Part shown: positions 55,630 through 64,000 of the stretch, piece after piece
Layout: each line of letters opens with the position of its first letter
How positions within the stretch are numbered: position 1 is the stretch's first letter
Source: Leptodactylus fallax
Lineage: Eukaryota; Chordata; Amphibia; Anura; Leptodactylidae
DNA length: 64,000 bases
Direction of reading: 5' to 3'
Assembly: GCA_947044405.1 (NCBI GenBank)
Contig: CAMRHE010000077.1
Coordinates: 5,113,501-5,177,500, forward strand
Position numbers and translations under genes: made by a program
The notes under the pieces: model-generated
The model's database searches: none
The model's input: the letters and a program-made list of their open reading frames with translations, nothing else
What the model was told of the DNA's origin: nothing

Positions 55630-55760
55630 GCTTTCAGTGCAGCCATATTAGTCAGCAAGTGAGTTTCTATTGGGTTGTTTTTCCATTGCAGTCACCCAAA
55701 TAAAATCTATGCAATGTTTTGGGCAAAGCATGCCCTTTCGCAGGGTGTAGTAGAATGTGT
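55630..55760 (-). repeat. Possible Penelope-type 3' relic with hammerhead-like remnant
   Basis: The minus strand at 55745-55717 reads CCTGCGAAAGGGC-ATGCTTT-GCCCAAAAC. It resembles a CTGACGA-GGGC/GCCC-GAAA hammerhead core with two mutations. The rest of the relic (gggtgactgcaatgg … cttgctgactaatatggctgc) is non-coding. Confidence 0.25.
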
Positions 55761-55995
55761 GCAAGGTGACTCTCTTTTTCAATATGGTTTTGGGTGCCTT
55801 AAAATGGCAACGAAACCTCTCTAACCATCTAAGAAGAGTAATGGTTGTCATCAACCTTATTGATATACTTGTGACAACTTGCGGAGGTACCCTGAAGATG
55901 TGCACCAGGCAGTTAAAGAGCTGCCCTCCACCCCATGACTATTTTACAGTAAAACTGTCAAAGATGGCACCTTTGCAATAGGTCAATTTGTCAAC

Positions 55996-56460
55996 TTAAA
56001 GGGAATCTGTCAGCAGACTGCTTCACTGCTGACAAAGCTAGTTAGGAGCCCTAGAGAGCTGCTAAAACTTACATTTTATGTCTGTTGTTAGTTTTTTCTC
56101 AATCATTCTGCTACTACCTTTTGATCTATAGCTGCAGGTGTCAGAAGTGCACCCCGGGCGTTCCTTCACCCTAGCATGCTCCCTGCTTTCTTTCTACTGT
56201 ACAGTCCCTACTCTCTTTGTGAAGGCTGGAGGTTACACCTGGTTGGAAACCACAGCTTTAGCTTCAGGTAGAGGTTAGGGACTTTGAACCAGCTTAATGC
56301 AGAGAAGATCTATCCTTAGGAGAGGTCATCAATATCAGACCAGCAGGGGCCTGACACTCGGGATCATCTGTTCGCAGCAACGCTCTGGGTAGCATTGCTT
56401 CCACTTCACAGGCTAAGGATAGGTCATCAACATTTTAGTTTTGGAAAACCCTTTTTTAAA
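55996..56460. repeat. Left end of a T2-like MITE plus 'ggtcatcaatatcag' repeat
   Basis: TTAAAGGGAATCTGTCAGCAGA at 55996; its right end is not clear. 56290-56460 contains 'aggtcatcaatatcagaccag.aggggcctgacac', as at 21200 and 42941. Non-coding. Confidence 0.45.
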
Positions 56461-56756
56461 GATATTGATGATCTTTTGTGTAGGTCATCAATATCAGTTG
56501 CCAGGTGTGAGACCCCCACTTACCAGGTATTGATGCACTATCCTAAAGAGATGATCATGATCGTGATATTAATTGGGCTTCTCTTGTGTGAGAATGTTAG
56601 TTACCGTCTCTTACTAAGGACCAGTTGCCTCAGTAAACCTGATGGTTTCATAGTCTGTTCTTTATAACCTTTTTGCTTTTGCTGCTGAGAATCCTCTCTC
56701 CTGTACAGACTTCAGCTGAGCAGCCGATTACTATTTTGCCTCTGATAGACTTGAGT

Positions 56757-56955
56757 TACGCTAGGTTCACACTAGTGTCGCCTCTCCATTCTTTGGGTCA
56801 GTCTTGCGACCCGAACAGTAGAGAGGTGGACCGCTAAAGCCATGGTTGCACATGGAGCCCGGTGAACCCCACTGACTATAATGGGGTCCGTTGGATGTCT
56901 GTCGTTTTTAAACTAAAATTGGAGGAGAAAAAGTCTGCCGATGTGAACGTAGCCT
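56757..56955. repeat. 'ggttcacac' MITE copy
   Basis: 'acgctaggttcacactagtgtcgcctctcc' to 'gccgatgtgaacgtagcctta'. Non-coding. Confidence 0.55.
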
Positions 56956-57462
56956 TATACGCAGCAGCCTTTCTAAAGAGGCAGAGCTGCAGGTAGAAGG
57001 GAGGGAGAAGCGGCCTTAACCAATGATGAGACAGGGTGTGTGTCTCAGACTACCTCAAATTCCCTGCAAGCCCTGTTGCAAAGCTGTAGTAACCGATCGC
57101 AACTGTGCTGTAATAGAACTTGGCGAAGAAATAGATAGGGGAAAGGATAAAAAAATCAATAGGTCCAGATACCCTAGCAGGGGTGTCAAACTCATTTTCT
57201 TCGGGGGCCACTTCAGCCTCACGGGGTACCTTGAAGGGCCAAGATTATTTTACACATGTATAAAAGTAACTTCTTAACAGTTAAGCGAGCTATTAAGGAG
57301 TAGTTACATTTGTACATTACTACTGTTACAATCAGCCCTTTGAGGGCAACCAGGAAGAACATAATGTATTGTTAAACCTAAAAAGCATGTTACATACTAT
57401 CCTCATCCTTTTCTGAATATATCAAAAATTAAGCACTATACAAATACCGCTTACCCCTGCAA

Positions 57463-57728
57463 ACGGTATTATGCTCCATAGTTGCCCCTGCACACGGTAT
57501 TATGCTCCATAGTTGCCCCTGCACACGGTATTATGCTCCATAGTTGCCCCTGCACACAGTATTATGCTCCATAGTGGCCACTGCAATCGGTATTATGCTC
57601 CTTAGTGGCCCCTGCATTGGTATTATGCTCCATAGTGGCCCCTGCAATCGGTATTATGCTCTTTAGTGGCCCCTGCATTGGTATTATACTCCATAGTGGC
57701 CCCTGCACACTGTATTATGCCCCATAGT
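57463..57728 (-). repeat. 31-bp tandem repeat (reverse of 27372-27672)
   Basis: About eight to nine units of 'ggtattatgctccatagttg' + 'cccctgcacac'. The reverse complement aligns with the 31-bp satellite of the element at 26741. Confidence 0.9.
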
Positions 57729-58240
57729 GACCCCCACCCATGAACTATTATTATAATCTGGGGTCTTTTCAGACTCCAGAGTATAATGATTGGAGACCCA
57801 GGTGGTGACAAACATAAAAACCAGTGTTACTTACCTGGGCCCCAGTGCGCTCCCTGCGTTCGGCCTTCTTCAATGTCGCACAGACCGGCGTTGCGACATA
57901 ATGACGTCGGCCTGGCTCACGTGACGCCTGGGACGTCACCAAAGAAAGCCGAAGCCTGCTGGGAGTAACATCGGATCGCCGGAGACGTGAGTAACTCTGG
58001 TTTTTATGTTTATCACCTTCCCTGGGTCTCCGATTATTATACTCCGGGGTCTGAAAAGTATAATAATAGTAGTATTTGATCGGGTTCGCCGGCCGCGGCC
58101 TCACTTACCATCCCTGCTCTTACACACAGCCGCTTCTGCGTCCCAAAGCAGAAGGGGAAGCGGGGGCGGCCACGATCAGCAGCGGGAATCGATAAGTAAA
58201 TAGGCCGTTACGTGCCGGGGATACTCCAGCAGGCAACGGC

Positions 58241-58246
<6 letters not shown>

Positions 58247-58297
<51 letters not shown>
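58247..58297. repeat. AT dinucleotide microsatellite
   Basis: Uninterrupted (AT)n of about 50 bp within the hAT-type element. Likely length-polymorphic. Confidence 0.92.
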
Positions 58298-58301
<4 letters not shown>

Positions 58302-58630
58302 TATCCTCACCTACCTCCGATGCCTTGATGCAGCTGCCGCCTCCTCCTCTTCTTCTTGTCCGCGACGTCTGCGTGTCAGTGTAGGAGGCGCGATGACGTC
58401 ATTGTATCGCCACCTGCGCTGACATGCAGAGGTCTTGTAAACCAACCCAGGACAGCTATCGCGTAGCTTTGTTTTTTTTTGTTTTTTTTTTTAAGCGGCC
58501 TGTCCTGGGCTGGTTTACATTACATGGACAATAAAAAAATGCCGCTCCCCTGCGGGCCAGATAAGTGTCGGGCCGGATAACAGAAGGCAGCGGGCCGGAT
58601 TCGGTCCGCGGGCCTTGTGTTTGACACCTG

Positions 58631-59070
58631 TGCCCTATAGGTACTGACTTACATGTTTGTTTTTGAGCTACTGTTTGGACAGTCATTTTGAAGACCTTCC
58701 ATATGATAAGAAAGGAGAAAGAAAGGGTGAGATATAAAGTATGTAGCATTATATTCTTATCCTGCAGTTTTCTGAATTAATCTGTATATTTGCTGACTGT
58801 CGAAGCTTGGTGGTCAGCAGGATAATCATAGATTTTGTGTATAGTCACGGTGCCCGGAGAGTGTTTTGAAGCTTATCAGCGTAGACAGGAATGCACACGG
58901 CTGGGGCAACACGACCTACAAATCAAAAGACCTTGTATGAGGATGTAACCTACTGGAATAGATTCATTTCACTTTTTATGTCATACAGATGTGAGTTGTT
59001 TTTACTACCCTTCTTTTCCAGATGTAATACATTTTGAAACATGGGACCCTGGAAAATTAATTTCTTATAT
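58631..59070. other. Unassigned SLX9 intron 2 DNA
   Basis: No gene or clear repeat. A purine-rich stretch at 58700-58730 ends in a donor-like 'aaagggtgagat', but no matching acceptor and no SLX9-like coding sense precede it. Confidence 0.4.
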
Positions 59071-59300
59071 TTAAAGGGGTTGTCCCTGAAAATTTTTGTA
59101 TTTTAAATAGGCCGGGGGAGGTGGGGGAAAGAAAAAAAAAAATCATACTCTCCTTTCCCCGGTGGCTCCAAGTGCGGTCTGGTCCTGCTGGTCCATTGTT
59201 GTCTTCCAGCGGAAGTCCCCGCAGCACAGGACCTTAGCGAAGGACACGTGACATCACTACCTGTTATCTCCCAGGGTCTCTTCCTGTGGTTGCTGGTGTT
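59071..59300. repeat. T2-like MITE, left part
   Basis: TTAAAGGGGTTGTCCCTG start, then 'atactctcctttccccggtggctcc', as in related MITEs at 29854 and 59667. The right end is not identified. Confidence 0.5.
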
Positions 59301-59666
59301 CTTTCTTTAAGAAAGTCGTCCATCGATTTTTTTTTTTTTTTATTTAATTTTTTTTTTTATCCGTGGCGGTCGGCTGAACTGTTTAGAATCTGCTGCATTT
59401 GTACATATGCAAGATCTTTTCACGGTTTCCATAGACTGCTGGGAGATGCAGTGCACAGAATGCCAAGCTTTACTTTAAGGTTCTGGGTATTATAACGTTG
59501 TCCCATTCACTTGAATGATTACAAGAAGTATGGCATCTTAAGCACTGCAGTTCTCACACCTTATGTTGGCAATGAAGAGACTACATCCCCTAGTTGGCAA
59601 GGTTGGTGAAAGACCATCAATTTTAAGTCAGTTGATGTCAGGATATCTTAAGGATAGGACATCAAT

Positions 59667-59990
59667 TTAAAGGGGTTGTCCAGGCAAAATTGGACAACCA
59701 TGTTAACTTTTAAATCAGCCAGGGGAAGTAAAAAAAAATAAAAAGCTATATTCACCTGTCCCCAATGCTCCGGTGTCCTTCCGGTGTCCTCCCGGCGTGT
59801 CCCTGTTCTTCTGCTCTGGCGGTTTCTCCCGGGTCTCTTCCTGAGTTTCACTGAAGCCGCTGATTGGCCTCAGTGGTCACGTGACCACTGAGGCCAATCA
59901 GCGGCCTCAGGAAGAGACCCGTGATGTCACAGGTAGTGACATCACATGCTCTTCGCTGATTGGCCTCTGCCAATGTTTATAGAATTTGCT
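59667..59990. repeat. T2-like MITE with a perfect 48-bp palindrome
   Basis: TTAAAGGGGTTGTCCAGGC start. At 59857-59904 two 24-bp arms (ccgctgattggcctcagtgg + tcac, and its inverse) meet with no spacer. The same 'gctgattggcctcagtggtcacgtg' module appears near 17183. Right end decayed. Confidence 0.65.
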
Positions 59991-60859
59991 TAGCCAACCC
60001 TAACAATGCTATTTATGGGATGACTGCCTTTATAAGACCTTATTCAGACAGTAATTGTGATATGCACTACTCCTTATTGTGAAGGACACAGACTTTTAGA
60101 CTATAGTCTACCATGACCTCGGGGTTGGTCACCTGTGCAAATCGATGTCCTGAAATTGACTGTTTGTTACAGGTGCAGCTTGGACAATTTCTATATAAAT
60201 TTGTGTGTATCTGAATCTGAGTAAGGAGCATCTTAAACTTTCCTTCCATGGTTTATCAGAGGTATCAGTGAATTAGAAACTGTTCACTTGGACATTTAGC
60301 TTCTTCAGATATTTTATATGGCATCATGTGCTATAATAATATCTAATAGTGATGTGCCTCTCACCATAAATGCACAGAGCCCATGGCCATTGTACTATGA
60401 GTATTGTTAATCTCATGAATAATCTCAAGCAAGTCTATACCTAATTTTCCCTAAATTCTAAGTACTAAACATAAAAGCACAAAAGCTTTGCAGAGGTAAA
60501 AAAAAAAAAAAAAAAAAAATCTTTCATACAGATGGAATACATGCTGCCAAAAATTATGTCTGCAGGTCAGCAAGATAAGAGTATTAGCTGGACTGAGTAG
60601 ACATCTAATGTCTGTAATAGCATCGGATTATATTATTAGTTTGTAAGTCGTGAGGTTCTCGATAATGCTGTAGTTTAGCATGCTGTACATTGGGGACCTG
60701 CAAAGTGAATTTGTGAAAGAATGGATGGGAATTTAAAAAAAAAAAAAAAAAAAAAAAGTATATAAATGGAAGTCCAATGTAAAATATTGAGGTCAGTCAA
60801 AGAACTCCTGTTTATAGTTTGGCGCACTATACGTCAAAACAGTGTACTGAAACACTAAG
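59991..60859. other. Unassigned SLX9 intron 2 DNA with A-runs
   Basis: A-runs at 60499-60520 and about 60735-60757. No gene or repeat family recognised. Confidence 0.4.
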
Positions 60860-61270
60860 GACCCATGCATATGGGGGAATCTGGGTTGGAAAATCCTCAT
60901 CTGTATGTTGGTCTGATTTCCTGGCGTGAACCCAGTCAAGAGACTGAGATTCTTTGCATCATGGTGATCTTTGTTGCTAGGAGGCCTCGCTTCCCTGCGG
61001 CTTTGCAGTCCCATACTGTATATAGTATGCAGGGATGCAGGGGTCCCTAGCATCATAGATCACTGCAGGGAGTTCGACTCTCCTGATTGGGTTCAGGCCA
61101 GGAAATCCAGGCCTCATAAACACTCACGCACACATTACAGAGCAGGTCCTATCCTGCTCCATGGCATTGAAGCGGGTCGAAACCCCCACACATGACACTC
61201 AGATGTCACCCATTCTGCTATAGAATCGTCCCCCTCTGCCTGCACACTCGGTCATGTTTTTGCCGCCTTA
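60860..61270. repeat. Decayed palindromic repeat ('catgcat…gcacactcgg' family)
   Basis: 'aaggacccatgcatatggggga' at the left and 'ctgcctgcacactcggtcatg' at the right resemble the ends of the MITE 31027-31243; the arms 'tttcctggcgtgaacccagtc' and 'gggttcaggccaggaaatcc' pair. Non-coding. Confidence 0.45.
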
Positions 61271-61289
61271 CATGGTTATTTGAGTATAT

Positions 61290-62050
61290 ACTTTTTCCAC
61301 ATATATGAAAGCTTAGAGATTCTTTGACTACCTCTTTATACTTCCTTACAGAAAGACCGGTTTAGCTGAAAACTCTCTCTAGCGCTTCAGAGAGGCATTG
61401 AGACGTGTGGACAACATCTGTAATGCTGCCTGTCTGCAAAAGAACACCTTGAGGGCAGTTTCACTTTGAGTGATGTCATGGACTGAATAAAGCAATTAGT
61501 TAGAACTTTCCCCAAATCCCGCTGGAATAAAAGTGACAGAATGAGTGAGACGAGGGATTTAACAAGATGTTTGGGCGTAGAAAGGCGAAGGGTTGATTCA
61601 GGAGGTCTGTAGTGTATTGGTTGTAGTGTAGGAGCATGACTCACCGCTCTCTAGGGGTCTTCGCTGCTCGGTTGCCATAGCAACCATTAAATATTATCAT
61701 AGGAACGTAGGTTTTCTACACTTTGCCGCTCAGTGGTCCTCTCCTCCCTCTCTCCGCATCCTCCTTGCCTTATTCCCATCTGAAACTAATCTTGCTCCGG
61801 CAGTGCCGTGAATGTGTAATTCATTAGAGGAAAATGGCAATCAATTACTGTCAGAGAGCCGATCGGCGGATCCTGGTGCACGAGCCAGCAAGGCCCGACG
61901 TCTGCTTTACATTATGCATGCACTGGACCCGGCTACCACGCTTGTAGGCGTCATTGCAGATGTGAAGGGCTTTTGCTTAATGAAGATAATAAGTTCCTAA
62001 ATTATCACCAGACATGTCGGGGTGTTATAAAGATTGACAGACAATTCTCA
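61290..62050. promoter_or_regulatory. Candidate regulatory element with perfect RFX X-box
   Basis: A repeat-free stretch with GTTGCCATAGCAAC at 61671-61684, a perfect palindromic RFX X-box, a CT-rich block (61735-61770) and clustered homeodomain-type sites ('attcattagagg', 'caatcaattactgtcag'). No convincing coding frame. It could be an enhancer or an unannotated promoter; conservation has not been tested. Confidence 0.35.
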
Positions 62051-62057
62051 TGTAACA

Positions 62058-62312
62058 TCTCAGGCTCCGTTCACATGTGCAGTGATCAGTTCTGTTGCTT
62101 TTTTTCTGTCATAGTTTCAGTGCTGGATCTGTTACGTGATGGACATCAATAGAAGCATTTAACAGACCCCATGGATCTATATGGCTTTGGGATTTTGTCA
62201 CATTATCCGTCATTTTAGTGGAAAAAGTAGTGCAGCATGCACTATTTAATAAGGAGTCTGTGATGGAAGTTGCTAACAAAGTCTGCAACACAAGTGTGAA
62301 CATGGCATTGCT
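62058..62312. repeat. Palindromic MITE ('ggctccgttcacatgtgc')
   Basis: 'caggctccgttcacatgtgcagtgatcag' and 'gcaacacaagtgtgaacatggcattg' form inverted ends. Non-coding. Confidence 0.5.
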
Positions 62313-62962
62313 GAAAGGTTAAAGGAAAGAGATGCTAGCAAATGTTCCTAGTACCGTCTGGGAAGGTATTGCATGTGCGAAGTGTGCATGTAGGTAGCTC
62401 ATCTCTGGGTATTTATCATGGATAGGCAGTTCGGGGAGCTAAACCATTAAAGGAAACCTATCCTGAGTGTTTAGACACCAGTCACCAGGGGGTTAACAGG
62501 TTCTTCATAATAATCTTCCATTTATTGGCAAGTTCAATACCATACAGAAAAGGGATGTTCTATTCACATGCCTTTAAGAGGTCACAGGGGTGGATCCTCT
62601 CTCCAGAGAAGCTACACTGGCTGGTCTTCCTCTTATGGACGTGTCCTGCCCCGTACGTGTGCCTGATGTCTCCGAGGGCTAGCATGTCTTCTCCGGAGAG
62701 TGGCTCCACCCTAGTGACTTCTTAACAATCATGTATGCTAAACTGTTTTCTTGAATTTTGCCAAACCTACCAGAAAGTAGAACCTCATCACTAGGAGCCT
62801 GCGGTTGTTCTCGATAATATGTTTTTTAGTGGTGTGGGGACCCAGCTTCCTTTTAACCCAGAGCAGAATGCAATAAAACAGAAAAGAATAATCTTATTGT
62901 AGATAAAATTTCAAATTCCAGATTTGGCCAGCATCCAGTCTTACCCGGGTCATGGTAGATTT

Positions 62963-63402
62963 TTAAAGGGAGTCTGTCACCAGGGTAAAGCATATTAAGC
63001 CCAGTACTATTAGATAGGTCAGGCTGACCTGAATATAACGCCTTTTTACCCATGCAAATTTGTGCATCTGTTGCCAAGATATGCATTTATTTCTCAATAT
63101 ACCAATGAGCAATCTTGAGCCCCAAGGGTAACTCCACCCTCCTTTGAGTGACGGGGCTATGCTGATGTCTCACCTGGCCATGTGTTCTGGTGTTAATGCA
63201 GGGGTATTAGAGCAGCTTGGAGCAATGGAGCCGCCCTCGGTGCTCCAAACTGCTCATTTGCATATTGTGAAGTTAATTGAACTTCTCAGGAATAGAGGCA
63301 GACGTTTTCATAGGGAAAAAGGCATTACATTCAGGTGAACCTGATCTATCTAACAGGGTTGCTGGTTTAATATGCTTCACCCTGGTGACAGACTCCCTTT
63401 AA
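62963..63402. repeat. T2-like MITE (family A), 440 bp, TTAA on both ends
   Basis: TTAAAGGGAGTCTGTCACCAGG … CCTGGTGACAGACTCCCTTTAA. Near-perfect 20-bp ends and long arms (catattaagcccagtac / gttgctggtttaatatg; aatgagcaatcttgagc / gctccaaactgctcattt). Best-preserved family A copy in the window. Confidence 0.87.
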
Positions 63403-63496
63403 TAGAGGTTTGTTATAGTAGGCTTATGTTCACCTGGAAATAGAAGCTATAATAATGGACTGGACCTTTGTATAGAAATGGTGACTTTTAGAAAAG

Positions 63497-63561
63497 ACTG
63501 ACAATGTCTGTAAAGCTCTGCGGAATATGTTGGCGCTATACATGAGCTAAATAAATAAATG
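63497..63561 (+). mobile_element. 5'-truncated V-SINE tail
   Basis: 'tgacaatgtctgtaaagctctgcggaatatgttggcgctata' followed by an AATA-type tail matches the 3' end of the SINE at 33399-33650. Only the last 65 bp or so are present. 63562-64000 shows no gene. Confidence 0.7.
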
Positions 63562-64000
63562 ATTGTAGGGTGCCATGGAGGTATTGTCTACATTACACCC
63601 TCTAAAGCTTCTGTCTGAATAAGAGATTAGAGATGACGCCACCCAACTCCACGGCATATATATTTGTGTTTTGTAAGGAGAATATAACCAGTTACACTGT
63701 TACAACTGGAGCAAGCCAGATTTATAAGCCTGAAATGAATAGTCTGACATCATACTGGCCAGATGTACGCGGGACTGTCCAGTCTAGAATAATGGGTCCT
63801 AAAGTTCCCTGCTTCATGGCCCAGCACATTGTGTTCTTAGCTTGGTTTCTGCTCCCAGGCTATGGTTGACAGTCCTATACTCATCTGCAGTGTGTTTAGG
63901 TAAAGTCTATAATCTATGGAACTACATTTTAGCTTCCTTGAATAATAGTTTTCCGGAGGTAGAGCGAGCCGTGTTACCTAATCTGTGTTTAGCTTTTCTA

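Larger units (their letters stand above)
57178..58630 (-). mobile_element. hAT-type element sharing its core with 26741-27808
   Basis: Ends CAGGGGTGTCAAACTCA and, inverted, CAGGTGTCAAACACA. The flanking 8-mers TACCCTAG and TGCCCTAT match at 6 of 8, a decayed hAT-type TSD. No transposase. From about 57437 to 58240 it is homologous, in reverse orientation, to 26840-27680, including the GC-rich inverted modules and the 31-bp satellite. The outer segments ('tcggtccgcgggccttgtgtttgacacc') are unrelated to the other element. An AT microsatellite lies at 58247-58297. Confidence 0.82.

Noticed and set aside
58670..58735. Candidate SLX9 exon 3 (purine-rich stretch before a donor-like GTGAGA)
   Set aside because: No good acceptor, and the translation does not give the Lys-rich block expected after exon 2.

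Overview
This window is animal, almost certainly amphibian (frog-like), nuclear DNA. It is AT-rich, has long intergenic stretches and microsatellites, and is packed with DNA transposons, TTAA-flanked MITEs resembling the T2 family I know from Xenopus, a V-SINE-type SINE, Penelope-like elements and a Ty3/Gypsy retrotransposon. There is no bacterial, plasmid or phage gene organisation. I cannot name the species.

Only one host gene is supported: the 5' part of the ribosome-biogenesis gene SLX9 (FAM207A), plus strand. Its promoter and exon 1 (ATG at 31832, donor at 31991) and exon 2 (36690-36798) are visible. The two exons join in phase 0, and I see no later exon, so intron 2 probably runs to the window end (at least 27 kb). 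Two unique stretches (about 47225-47405 and 61290-62050, the latter with a perfect palindromic RFX X-box) are the best candidates for non-coding regulatory DNA.

Layout. 1-4070: MITEs and a Tc1 element with one nonsense codon. 4071-11246: a complete Ty3/Gypsy element on the minus strand with near-identical LTRs, 4-bp TSD, tRNA-Ser-type primer site, gag, a -1 frameshift heptamer, pol and PPT. 12604-16570: two 5'-truncated Penelope-like copies head to head, one split by a second Tc1 copy. 16577-24080: old repeats and low-complexity DNA. 24083-25708: a different, decayed Tc1 element. 26195-28170: a Tc1 relic split by a hAT element with perfect 8-bp TSD. 28394-31400: MITEs. 31832-36798: SLX9 exons 1-2, with many MITEs and a SINE-in-MITE insertion in intron 1. 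37466-43277: MITEs, including two nested insertions. 44134-45702: third copy of the first Tc1 family. 49218-50847: a Tc1-type element with an intact 350-codon transposase of DD38E spacing. 52692-55191: MITEs. 57178-58630: a second hAT-type element sharing its core and a 31-bp satellite with the first. 59071-63561: MITEs, candidate regulatory DNA and a SINE tail.

The most notable signals are the complete, apparently young Ty3/Gypsy element with its GTTAAAC shift site at the gag stop; the intact DD38E transposon whose inverted repeats run into its own coding region; two hAT elements with different ends but one shared core; the Penelope pair carrying partial hammerhead-ribozyme cores; and a stack of insertions whose order can be read from target duplications. 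Apart from SLX9, the genes here serve only the mobile elements that carry them.
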